From positions 1-52,878 of the forward strand of contig QHUT01000061.1 of assembly GCA_003222055.1 (NCBI GenBank): a stretch of 52,878 nt of DNA, in the 5' to 3' direction. Source of the stretch: Gemmatimonadota bacterium. GTDB taxonomy: Bacteria; Gemmatimonadota; Gemmatimonadetes; Gemmatimonadales; GWC2-71-9. This document shows positions 1-7,365 of this stretch, in pieces. The translations under genes and the position numbers were made by a program. The notes under the pieces are model-generated. The model made no database searches and was not told where the DNA came from. It saw only the letters and a list, made by a program, of their open reading frames with translations. The stretch's first letter is position 1. Every line of letters begins with the position of its first letter.

Positions 1-42
1 CGCCTCCCGCCGCCCCACATATCCGATGATGCCGCACATCGC

Positions 43-279
43 TCAGCGGTCCTCGGGGCTGGAGGGGGCGGGCGGCCGGCGCAGCAGCACATCGCGCCCT
101 GCGAGGCCGAACCGGTCCAGCTGGGCGAGCTTCAGGAAGAGGCGGGCGGTGAGGTCGTCGGGGCCGAGCACGGCGCCGCAGCGCGCGCACAGGACCCCCG
201 CGGCGGCGCACACGCCAAGCCTGCCCAGATCGGGCGGAGGCGCCTCCGCCGGGGTGGCGCTGCACCGTCGACACAGCAT
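43..279 (-). CDS. Small zinc-ribbon protein, function unknown
   Basis: A predicted 78-residue protein with two Cys-x-x-Cys knuckles (CRRC at residues 3-6 and CARC about 20 residues later), the spacing of a small zinc ribbon. The C-terminal half is a charged, Leu-rich segment ending in a Pro/Ser tail. I start it at the ATG just before the first knuckle. An upstream ATG (297) and a TTG (300) are also open, and none has a clear Shine-Dalgarno sequence. It is transcribed away from the REC/GGDEF gene across about 210 nt. No function can be assigned beyond probable zinc binding, as a nucleic-acid or protein adaptor. The competing plus-strand reading through this region has no domain signature. Confidence 0.5.
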   Translation of the reverse strand: MLCRRCSATPAEAPPPDLGRLGVCAAAGVLCARCGAVLGPDDLTARLFLKLAQLDRFGLAGRDVLLRRPPAPSSPEDR

Positions 280-490
280 CGTGGCGCCATGCACCATCAA
301 GATTGGGGCCGTCGTCCCCGCCCCGCCTCGGTCGTGTCGAGCGGGACAACCGCCGCAGGTGCGTTACAGCTTGTTGTCACATCACCGCGACGGGTCAGCC
401 GGGCGACCGGCGGCGCTCCACCCAACCACGGCCGGGCCAAGGAGTTGCCATCCACTCCCGCGCAGCACAAGTAATGCACGACCTGCGCGC

Positions 491-1414
491 ATGCCGGTCC
501 CCGCGACTCCCACCCCCATGCCGCTCGTCCTGGTCGCCAACGCGCAAGAGTGGGTGAGCCGGTCGCTGGAGAGCGTGCTGCGCCCGGCCGGCTATGCGGT
601 CCTCAAGGCCTACACTTGGGCTGACGCGCTCGAAGGCGCGCGCCGCGGAACGGCGGACGTCATCGTCTTGGACAGCGCGCTCCCCGGGACCGATGTCCTG
701 GCGGTGTGCCGGGCGCTGCGCGTCGATCCGGCCATCACGCCCAGCACGCCCATTCTCCTGACCATGCCCGGGCCGCTCACCCGGGCCCAAGTGCTCGACG
801 CGCTGCGGGCAGGGGCGAGCGGCGTGTGGGGTCAACCGCTTGACACGGAAGAGCTTCTGCTGCGACTCGAGGGCCACGTGCGGGCCAAGCTCGACGCCGA
901 CGGGGCGCGCGACGGCGGGCTGCTCGATCCGCGCACCGGCTTGTACAACGTGCGGGGGCTCGAGCGCCGGGCCCGCGAGCTGGCGGCCCAGGCGGACCGG
1001 CGCGACGCGTCGCTCGCGTGTGTCGTGCTCGCGGCCCACACGGACGGTTCGGCGCTCGTCGAGTCGCTGGCGCGGGCGCTCCGTGGCGCCGCCCGCGTCG
1101 CGGACACGGTCGGCCGGCTGGGCCCCCGCGAGTTCGCCGTGCTCGCCCCCGACACCGACGGCGACGGTGCGGTCAAGTTGTTTCGCCGCCTCTCGGGGGC
1201 GCTCGTCGGATTGGGAGCGAGGGTCCGAGGCAGAGGCCCGATGCCGCCGTTAGGGCTGCGCGGAGGGTACGACGCCCGCTCCGGATTCCGTACCACGGCG
1301 CTCGATCCCGCCGTGCTGTTGGGGCGCGCGCTGCATGCATTGCGCGCGGTGGAAGACGCGGGAAGCGACGAGGGCACCATCAGCCCGTTCGTGGGCCGAC
1401 CCACGCCCCAGTAG
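491..1414 (+). CDS. Response-regulator receiver protein with degenerate GGDEF domain
   Basis: About 307 residues. The N-terminal part has a CheY-like receiver fold: a hydrophobic first strand (PLVLVAN), then VIVLDSALPG, which carries the probable phospho-acceptor Asp. The C-terminal part starts with the GGDEF-family signature DPRTGLYNVRGL, but the active-site turn reads GPREF instead of GGDEF and the domain looks shortened. Diguanylate cyclase activity is therefore unlikely; a nucleotide-sensing or protein-interaction role is inferred. The acidic pocket at the start of the receiver is also weak (VANAQEW in place of VDDxxxx). The start is uncertain: ATG 491 and ATG 518 are both in frame without a good ribosome site. 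The open frame upstream of 491 is compositionally noisy and probably non-coding. Confidence 0.75.
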   Translation: MPVPATPTPMPLVLVANAQEWVSRSLESVLRPAGYAVLKAYTWADALEGARRGTADVIVLDSALPGTDVLAVCRALRVDPAITPSTPILLTMPGPLTRAQVLDALRAGASGVWGQPLDTEELLLRLEGHVRAKLDADGARDGGLLDPRTGLYNVRGLERRARELAAQADRRDASLACVVLAAHTDGSALVESLARALRGAARVADTVGRLGPREFAVLAPDTDGDGAVKLFRRLSGALVGLGARVRGRGPMPPLGLRGGYDARSGFRTTALDPAVLLGRALHALRAVEDAGSDEGTISPFVGRPTPQ

Positions 1415-1466
1415 GTCCCAACCAGCCCGGCGCAAGCCCAATACCGCGGGCGACCACGCCGCAACG

Positions 1467-1490
1467 CCTTGTAACACCCCAATTACAAGG
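1467..1490. promoter_or_regulatory. Perfect inverted repeat, possible operator or hairpin
   Basis: CCTTGTAA and TTACAAGG form a perfect 8-bp dyad around an 8-nt spacer, in the 272-nt gap between the REC/GGDEF gene and the sigma-54 activator gene. There is no T-run, so an operator is as likely as a terminator. The half site TTGTAAC recurs at 9952 and 12811. Confidence 0.5.
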
Positions 1491-1686
1491 CTCGGTCGCC
1501 CCCTAGAACGCGCCGCGCCCGTCGGCCGGCCCACCCGCCCGACGCTGGCCCGACACCGGCCCCTCACGCAATCGCCAAGTACGTGCTATGTTCCTGTTGC
1601 GTCGGTCGGGCATGAGGCTCGCTCGCGTGCGGATTTTCCACCTCAGCGACGTTCCCGGCACGGCACATGGGTTGGGGGAGTTCTCG

Positions 1687-3219
1687 ATGTCGAAGTCATC
1701 CGACAGTTCTTTGACTTTGTCGCGCCCAGGACCGACGGTTCCGGCGCGCAGTGTGTCGCAGCTCGTTCCGGTCGAGCCCGCCACCAAGCCCAGTATCCGC
1801 ATTCTCATCGCCGACGACGAGCGCACGCTGCGGGAAAGCTGCGCCAGCGTGCTCGGCGTCGAAGGCTACAACGTCACCGTCACGGGGCGCGGCGAGGAAG
1901 CGCTGGACCTGTTGCGGCGCCGTCCTTTCGACATCGTGCTGCTCGATCTCTACATGACGCCGGTGAACGGCACGGAGCTCCTCGCCACGGCGCTCGCCGC
2001 TAATCCCGAGACGATCGCGATCGTGATCACCGGCAAGCCGAGCGTCGAGGCGAGTCTCGAGGTGCTGCGCGCGGGCGCGTGGGATTTTCTCCCCAAGCCG
2101 TTCACGGGAAGCCAGCTGCAGATTCTCGTCGGACGCGCGGCGCACGCCGTCGCGGTGGCGCGCGAGTCGCGCGCACTGCACGAGCGGGGTGGCGCGGCCG
2201 AGCCGGGCGACCGCGTCGCGGTGCTGGGCAACGCGCCAAAATACCGCGAGACGATCACCTTGGCGCGCCGCGTCGCCGCCACCGATGCGTCCGTGTTCAT
2301 CACCGGCGAGAGCGGCAGCGGCAAGGAGCTGATCGCGCAGTTCATCCACCACCGCAGTCGCCGCGCCAGCCGCCCCGTGGTCGCCGTGAACTGCGCCGCG
2401 CTGCCCGAGATGCTGCTCGAGTCGGAGATGTTCGGGCACTGCAAGGGCGCGTTCACGGGCGCCGTGCGCGACAAGCCCGGCCTGCTCGAGACCGCCAACG
2501 GCGGCACCATGTTCCTGGACGAGCTGATCGAGATGTCGAAGCCGATCCAGGCGAAGCTGCTGCGCGTGATTCAGGACGGCGTGGTGCGACGGGTGGGCAG
2601 CGAGACCACGGACGCGGTGGTGAACGTGCGGTTCATCGCGGCTACCAATCGCGACCCCGAGGAGGCCGTGGCGACGGGGGCGCTGCGCGAGGATCTGTAC
2701 TACCGCCTCCGGGTCGTGCCGATTCATGTGCCGGCGCTGCGCGAGCGCGTGGACGACATCCAACTCTTGGCGGAGCACTTCCTCGCGACCTACTGGAACC
2801 GCCATCGCGCCGGCGAGGCACCGCCCCAGCTCTCCAAGGCCGCGATCTGGGCGCTGCGGGCCCACTCCTGGCCCGGGAATGTGCGCGAGTTGCAGAACGT
2901 CATCGAGCACGCGGTGGTGCTGCTCCAGCCCGGCGCCGAGGTGCGGCCCGAGGATGTCCCGTTCATCAGCGACCACGGCGCGGACCCCGAGCTGGGGGCG
3001 CTGGACGATGCGGCGGACACGGGCGAGAGCTATTACGAGGCACGCGACCGGCTGCTCGCACGCTTCGACCGCCGCTTCCTGACGCGCGTGGTGATCCGCG
3101 CCGGCGGCAATCTGTCCAAGGCGGCGCGCTTGGCCAAGGTCGACCGCACGACCTTCTATCGACTCATGAGCCGGCACGGGCTGCAGCGCAACCTGCTTCC
3201 CGGCTCGGAGGAGGAGTGA
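1687..3219 (+). CDS. Sigma-54-dependent response regulator, NtrC family
   Basis: A 510-residue enhancer-binding protein. The receiver domain spans roughly residues 37-155, with the acidic pair DD at 43-44, the probable phospho-Asp in VLLDLY (D87) and the KP motif (FLPKPF). The AAA+ domain spans roughly 195-420: Walker A GESGSGKE, the sigma-54-contacting loop GAFTGA, a Walker B-type FLDELIE and the arginine-finger region with [10 protein letters not shown]. The C-terminal Fis-type helix-turn-helix includes [19 protein letters not shown]. It should activate RNA polymerase-sigma54 when phosphorylated. ATG 1687 is preferred because GGGGAG lies 7 nt upstream; an open extension to 1588 lacks this. 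It overlaps the histidine kinase start, so the two form a coupled pair. Sigma-54-like promoters at 9848 and 12932 suggest exopolysaccharide genes as targets (inference). Confidence 0.92.
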   Translation: MSKSSDSSLTLSRPGPTVPARSVSQLVPVEPATKPSIRILIADDERTLRESCASVLGVEGYNVTVTGRGEEALDLLRRRPFDIVLLDLYMTPVNGTELLATALAANPETIAIVITGKPSVEASLEVLRAGAWDFLPKPFTGSQLQILVGRAAHAVAVARESRALHERGGAAEPGDRVAVLGNAPKYRETITLARRVAATDASVFITGESGSGKELIAQFIHHRSRRASRPVVAVNCAALPEMLLESEMFGHCKGAFTGAVRDKPGLLETANGGTMFLDELIEMSKPIQAKLLRVIQDGVVRRVGSETTDAVVNVRFIAATNRDPEEAVATGALREDLYYRLRVVPIHVPALRERVDDIQLLAEHFLATYWNRHRAGEAPPQLSKAAIWALRAHSWPGNVRELQNVIEHAVVLLQPGAEVRPEDVPFISDHGADPELGALDDAADTGESYYEARDRLLARFDRRFLTRVVIRAGGNLSKAARLAKVDRTTFYRLMSRHGLQRNLLPGSEEE

Positions 3220-4370
3220 CAGCGAGTCCCGAGCGCGGCCCCGTCCTCGAGGCGCGGCCGCCTCTGACCCCGCTGGTGCTGGATGCGCCGCTGGCCGGCG
3301 TAGCGTCGGCGATAATCACCGCCGCCACCCGGCGGGTCGCGCGCCGCTGGCGCGACGAGGCCGCCGCGGGAGGCGCGCCCGCTGTCGACGAAGAAGTCGT
3401 CGCGGGTCTGCTCGCGGCGCTCGCCCTCGCGGTCGACCAGGAGCGGCCCGGCTATGTCACCGGGCTCCTGCCGCGGCCCGCTGCCGGACTGGGCTACCGC
3501 CTGGTCGACATGCTGCAAACGGAGCTGGTGCGCGCCTGGGCGGCCGCGGGCCCGCCGGTGTCCCCGGCCGCGATCCTCGGGCCCTTGAACGCGCTCGAGC
3601 AGGTGCGGCAAGCCCTCGACCGCCACGACGTGCGGGAGCTCGAGTCTCACCTCAACGGCGTGCAGGGCCTGGAGCTCCTGGTCGAGGTGATCCACGACCT
3701 GCGCTCCCCGCTCACGTCGATCCTGTTCCTGGCCGAGACCCTGCAGGGGGGCCAGAGCGGCGCGGTGACCCCGGTGCAGCACCGTCAGCTGGGGTTGATC
3801 TACAGCGCGGCGCTGGGGCTCTCGTCCATCGTGAGCGACACGATCGAGCTGGCGCGCGGCGGCGACGAGCTGGCCGAATCGGAAGTGACGCCCTTCTCCC
3901 TCACGGAGCTGTTCGAATCGATCCGGAGTATTGTGCGGCCCCTGGCCGAAGAGAAGGGCTTGGCGCTGCACTTCGGCCTCCCCGCGAACGACCGCCGGCT
4001 GGGCTACCCCGTGGCCCTGTCGCGCGTGCTCCTCAACCTGACGACGAACGCCATCAAGTTCACCGACCAAGGTTTCGTGGAGATCACCTGCGAGGAGCGG
4101 CCCGATGGGCGCGCGCGCTTCTCAGTGCAGGACTCGGGGCCGGGCGTGAACCCCGACGCCCTGGCGACGCTGTTCCAGCCGTTCCGGCGCGCCCGCGACC
4201 ACAACAGCTATTGCTTCTCGGGCACAGGCCTTGGCCTCGCGATCACCCGGAAGCTCGTACGCGCGCTGGGCTCCACGCTCGAGCTCGAGACACGCCCCGG
4301 CTGGGGAACCCGGTTCTTCTTCGAGCTCGACCTGCCACTGCACCCGACGGCGCTCACGCCCTCCTGGTAA
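3216..4370 (+). CDS. Sensor histidine kinase, partner of the NtrC-type regulator
   Basis: A 384-residue kinase starting at a GTG that overlaps the regulator stop codon (GTGA), with GGAGGAG immediately upstream. It has no obvious transmembrane segment or signal peptide, so it is probably cytosolic. Residues 1-150 are an unrecognised Ala/Arg-rich input region. The dimerisation/H box VIHDLRSPLT places the phospho-His near residue 160. The ATPase has the N box (NLTTNAIKFT), G1 (DSGPGV), an F-box-like LFQPF and G2 (GTGLGLAI). It should autophosphorylate and pass phosphate to the upstream-encoded regulator. The ligand is unknown. The gene is convergent with the vWA lipoprotein gene, 24 nt away. Confidence 0.92.
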   Translation: MTASPERGPVLEARPPLTPLVLDAPLAGVASAIITAATRRVARRWRDEAAAGGAPAVDEEVVAGLLAALALAVDQERPGYVTGLLPRPAAGLGYRLVDMLQTELVRAWAAAGPPVSPAAILGPLNALEQVRQALDRHDVRELESHLNGVQGLELLVEVIHDLRSPLTSILFLAETLQGGQSGAVTPVQHRQLGLIYSAALGLSSIVSDTIELARGGDELAESEVTPFSLTELFESIRSIVRPLAEEKGLALHFGLPANDRRLGYPVALSRVLLNLTTNAIKFTDQGFVEITCEERPDGRARFSVQDSGPGVNPDALATLFQPFRRARDHNSYCFSGTGLGLAITRKLVRALGSTLELETRPGWGTRFFFELDLPLHPTALTPSW

Positions 4371-4371
4371 G

Positions 4372-4399
4372 CGTAGGGCGCGTCCCTCCCGCGTCTACG
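4372..4399. terminator. Possible bidirectional terminator hairpin
   Basis: An interrupted dyad, CGTAG-x-CGCG against CGCG-x-CTACG, fills the 24-nt gap between the convergent kinase and vWA genes and overlaps the vWA stop codon. There is no T-tract, so this is tentative. Confidence 0.3.
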
Positions 4400-5420
4400 G
4401 CGCGACGAACGACCACTCTGCGGTCGCTCGCCCGAGCGGACCCTCGATCGTTACCGTCCCCGTCACCACCGCACCCCGCACCGGCGCCGACGCGAGCGCG
4501 AACGTCGCCAGCAGCCGCTCACCGCTGGGCTCGCTGGCCAGGGCGCGGAGCGCCGAGCCGAGCTGCGTGGCATTGGTCACCCCCGCGTAGATGCCGCCGG
4601 TCCGCGTGGCCAGGTTACGCACCACGGCGACGGCCGAGTCCACGCTCTGTGTGCCCTGATCGGAGGCCGGCCCCACGCCCACCGCGAAAATGCGGACGCC
4701 GCTGTTCGCCGCCGCCGCGACCACCGAATCCTGGTACGGCAGCGAATCGGGCGGGTACGGGTACCCGTCGGTGATGATCACGAGGTAGCGCTGCGACTGG
4801 AGGGCGACCGCCGTGTCCGTCCAGTGGATTACCTCGAGCGCCGAGCGGTAGAGCGGTGTGCCGCTGCCCGGTTGCGCCTGGATCATCGCGAGCTGGGCGT
4901 CCAGCTCGGCGGGGTCGGTCGTGTGTGCCTGCACGAGCCGGGTTTTGACAAAGCCGGGACTCTGCAGGGTCCCGCCGAAATCGAGCAGCGCCACCTGGTT
5001 GCGGGGGCGCGCCCCCAAGACGGCCTGCCAGAAGTGCTGCGCCCCGGTGGCACGCACGCGGTTCGGATCGTTCGACGTCATCGAATGCGAATCGTCGATG
5101 TCGATCGAGATGGTAACCGGCATGGTGTCGGCCGGCAGGACGGCGAGCGCGCTCAGGGGCAGCGCGCCCGCGACGGGACTTTCGAGGGCCCCGGTGACGG
5201 TCCACGGCTCCTCGACCAAGGTGCGCCCGGTCGGATCGGTCGGGACCAGCTGAATCGCGAACTCGCCGCGCGACCGGAATGTCGCAGAATCGACCCGTAT
5301 GCCGGCGAACAGGCTCAAGGAGTCGCGCGGGGCGCAGCACTCTCTGATGTGGCAGCTCTGTAACACTACTGGTGTAAGCAGCAAACTGATCCGGGCTGCC
5401 GCAACACGGGCTATCCGCAC
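4395..5420 (-). CDS. vWA-domain lipoprotein
   Basis: A 341-residue secreted protein. I start it at the GTG at 5420 because GGAG lies 6 nt upstream and because this start gives a clean lipoprotein signal: a basic head, a hydrophobic core (ISLLLTPVVL) and Cys at residue 23. A longer ATG form from 5501, overlapping the epimerase stop as ATGA, is possible. The von Willebrand factor A domain starts at about residue 100. It has a MIDAS-type DDSHS motif (residues 109-113), a Thr in the SGTPL loop and LVIITDGYP as the later strand with its metal-site Asp. vWA domains bind proteins in a metal-dependent manner. It is the last gene of the wzc-wza-epimerase operon, so a role at the cell surface during polysaccharide export is plausible but unproven. 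Confidence 0.8.
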   Translation of the reverse strand: MRIARVAAARISLLLTPVVLQSCHIRECCAPRDSLSLFAGIRVDSATFRSRGEFAIQLVPTDPTGRTLVEEPWTVTGALESPVAGALPLSALAVLPADTMPVTISIDIDDSHSMTSNDPNRVRATGAQHFWQAVLGARPRNQVALLDFGGTLQSPGFVKTRLVQAHTTDPAELDAQLAMIQAQPGSGTPLYRSALEVIHWTDTAVALQSQRYLVIITDGYPYPPDSLPYQDSVVAAAANSGVRIFAVGVGPASDQGTQSVDSAVAVVRNLATRTGGIYAGVTNATQLGSALRALASEPSGERLLATFALASAPVRGAVVTGTVTIEGPLGRATAEWSFVAP

Positions 5421-5497
5421 AGAGGCTCCAAGGAAGTGTGAATCGGGCTTATCGAAGCGCAAAAACCGGGCCCTCCCAAAGGGACCACCGCGTCTGC

Positions 5498-6484
5498 TCA
5501 TGCGTGCTTGACTGCCGTCTCCGCCTCTGGACGCCGCGACCCCGCACCGGTGAGCGCGTGGAGGGTCGACGCGAGCCCCTCCCGCAGGCCGGTACGCGGT
5601 CGCCACCCCAGCTCCGCCGCCGCCTTGTCGATCGCCACCGCGCTGCGCCGCACCTCGCCCGCGCGCGCCGGCTGGTAGCGGACCTCCAGCTCGCGTCCTA
5701 AGGCCGCCGCGAGCTCCTCGGCCAGCTCGCGCACGCCGGTTTCGATGCCCGTGCCGATGTTGAAGGCCCGCGAGTCGAGTTCGTCCAGAGGTCTCAGGTG
5801 ACCTTCGCTCGCCAGCAGATTTGCTTCGGCCACGTCCCCGACGTACACGAAATCGCGGGTCTGGAGCCCGTCGCCGAAAATCGTCACGGGCTGGCCCGCG
5901 GCCAGCCGGTGTGCGAACACCGCCACCACGCCGCCCTCGCCGGTACCCTTTTGGCGCGGCCCGTACACGTTGCTGTAGCGCAAGACGACGGAGGCCAAGC
6001 CGTACAGCTGCGCGAACGTCGCCAGATAGTACTCGGATGCGAGCTTCGCGCTCCCATACGGCGAGAGGGGCAGCTTCGCGGCCGCTTCGCCGAGCGGGAG
6101 CCGGCCATCCACGACGTAGATCGCGCCCCCGGAGGACGCGAAGATGACGCGGCGCACACCACCCGCGCGCGCGCCTTCCAGCAGGTTGAGCAGGCCGAGC
6201 AGGTTGACGTCCCCGTCCCGCACCGGGTCTGCTACCGAGATCCGGACATCCACCTGCGCGGCGTGGTGGTTCAGCAGGGTGAACCCGCCGGTCGCCAGCA
6301 GCGCCCGCGCCTGGGGCGAGCGAATGTCCGCGCGTACGAACCGGGCGCCCCGGGGGACGTTCGCGATCGTGCCGGTGGACAAGTCGTCGAGCACGGTCAC
6401 CTCGTCGCCCGCCTCCACGTACGCGGCGGCCACATGCGACCCGATGAAGCCCGCACCCCCAGTGACCAGCACCCGCCTGCCCAC
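5498..6484 (-). CDS. NAD-dependent NDP-sugar epimerase (GalE-like, extended SDR)
   Basis: A 328-residue extended short-chain dehydrogenase/reductase. The NAD-binding motif is TGGAGFIGSH near the N terminus, followed by the acidic strand end VLDDLS. Catalysis uses Ser in FASSGGAIY and the Tyr/Lys pair of YGSAK. Sugar-binding segments include YSNVYGPRQ and RDFVYVGDV. The family interconverts or dehydrates nucleotide sugars such as UDP-glucose/galactose or their uronic acids; the exact substrate cannot be read. The GTG at 6484 is preferred because GGAGG lies 7 nt upstream. An ATG at 6502, directly abutting the wza stop, adds six residues and places that GGAGG inside the gene. It sits in the export operon and presumably supplies a precursor for this polymer. 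Confidence 0.88.
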   Translation of the reverse strand: MGRRVLVTGGAGFIGSHVAAAYVEAGDEVTVLDDLSTGTIANVPRGARFVRADIRSPQARALLATGGFTLLNHHAAQVDVRISVADPVRDGDVNLLGLLNLLEGARAGGVRRVIFASSGGAIYVVDGRLPLGEAAAKLPLSPYGSAKLASEYYLATFAQLYGLASVVLRYSNVYGPRQKGTGEGGVVAVFAHRLAAGQPVTIFGDGLQTRDFVYVGDVAEANLLASEGHLRPLDELDSRAFNIGTGIETGVRELAEELAAALGRELEVRYQPARAGEVRRSAVAIDKAAAELGWRPRTGLREGLASTLHALTGAGSRRPEAETAVKHA

Positions 6485-6502
6485 GGAATGTCCTCCAGTC
6501 AT

Positions 6503-7330
6503 CTAAAAGACCTTCGTGAGCGAGTAGATCGTGAGGGGAATGCCGAGCAGGATGCCCGCCGTTCGCACCAGCTCGTAGGAGGAGGTGCGGCTCTGCGAGG
6601 GCACGATGACCTGGTCCCCCGCGCGGAGGTTCATCTCGTCGAGCGTGCGGCCGTCGGTGATCGCCTGCCGCAGGACATCGCCCTCCCACAGGCGGTCCCC
6701 CGAGCGCTCGATCCGGAGGTCGGGCACCTTCGCGTCCGGCGTCAGCCCGCCCGCCGCCATCAACGCGTCCGAGAGGACCACGTCTGCGGGAACGGCGTAG
6801 TATCCGGGCTTCGCGACGGCGCCTACGACCCCGATGCGGATAAGGGGCCGGGCGTGCAACATCGGCTCCTTCAGGAACTGGCTCAGCTGGCGGGTCAGAT
6901 GGGCTTCGAGCTCCGCGTGGAGCACGCCGGCGAGCGAGATCACGCCCACTAGGGGGAGCGTGATGCTCCGGTCCGGTGCCACGACGAAGCTGTCGGACAG
7001 CTGCTCCTCCACGGAGCGCTCTTCCGTGCGCACCGCGCCGCTGCGGGGAGGCTCGTCGCTTTCGACGCGCAGCAGAACGCGATCGCCCGCGCGGAAGTCC
7101 CCTTGGGTGAGCCGCGTGCGCACTGCGCCGGCCTGGCTGCGGGCCTGAGCCTGGGCACCCGGGGTCGAATCTCGTGCTCCGCTCGCCTGGTCGAGACGCA
7201 GCAGGAGCCGCTCCAGCTCCGCCCGGCTGACCTCCAGGCCGGTCGAGCGATCCACTTGTTGCGCCGCAGCTGACCCCGCGGCTGTAGAGAGCCACACAAG
7301 CGCCGCCACCGCGGCCGCGCGAATCATCAT
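6503..7330 (-). CDS. wza: Polysaccharide export outer-membrane protein, Wza family
   Basis: A 275-residue protein with an N-terminal signal peptide ending near AAAQQ. It has no lipobox Cys, unlike Escherichia coli Wza. The Poly_export domain begins with FRAGDRVLLRVE and continues with DSFVVAPDRSITLPLVG. A SLBB-like segment follows (GAVAKPGYYAVPADVVLSDALMAAG is the recognisable core). The C terminus is hydrophobic (GILLGIPLTIYSLTKVF) and may be the membrane-spanning helix. It should form the outer-membrane exit channel for the polymer and contact the downstream-named Wzc partner. GGGAG lies 5 nt before ATG 7330. It lies 35 nt downstream of wzc in the same operon. The second locus has a paralogue with the same LTKVF-type ending. 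Confidence 0.87.
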   Translation of the reverse strand: MMIRAAAVAALVWLSTAAGSAAAQQVDRSTGLEVSRAELERLLLRLDQASGARDSTPGAQAQARSQAGAVRTRLTQGDFRAGDRVLLRVESDEPPRSGAVRTEERSVEEQLSDSFVVAPDRSITLPLVGVISLAGVLHAELEAHLTRQLSQFLKEPMLHARPLIRIGVVGAVAKPGYYAVPADVVLSDALMAAGGLTPDAKVPDLRIERSGDRLWEGDVLRQAITDGRTLDEMNLRAGDQVIVPSQSRTSSYELVRTAGILLGIPLTIYSLTKVF

Positions 7331-7365
7331 GAGAACTCCCGAACGGAGGTTTGCATGTCGTTGTC

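Noticed and set aside
26-490. N-terminal extension of the REC/GGDEF protein back to position 26
   Set aside because: The extension is Arg/Ser/Pro-rich with no family similarity and overlaps a better-supported zinc-ribbon gene on the other strand.
2079-3215. Upstream half of the long open frame ending at 4370
   Set aside because: It is a frame shadow of the sigma-54 activator; the histidine kinase starts at GTG 3216 with a strong ribosome site.
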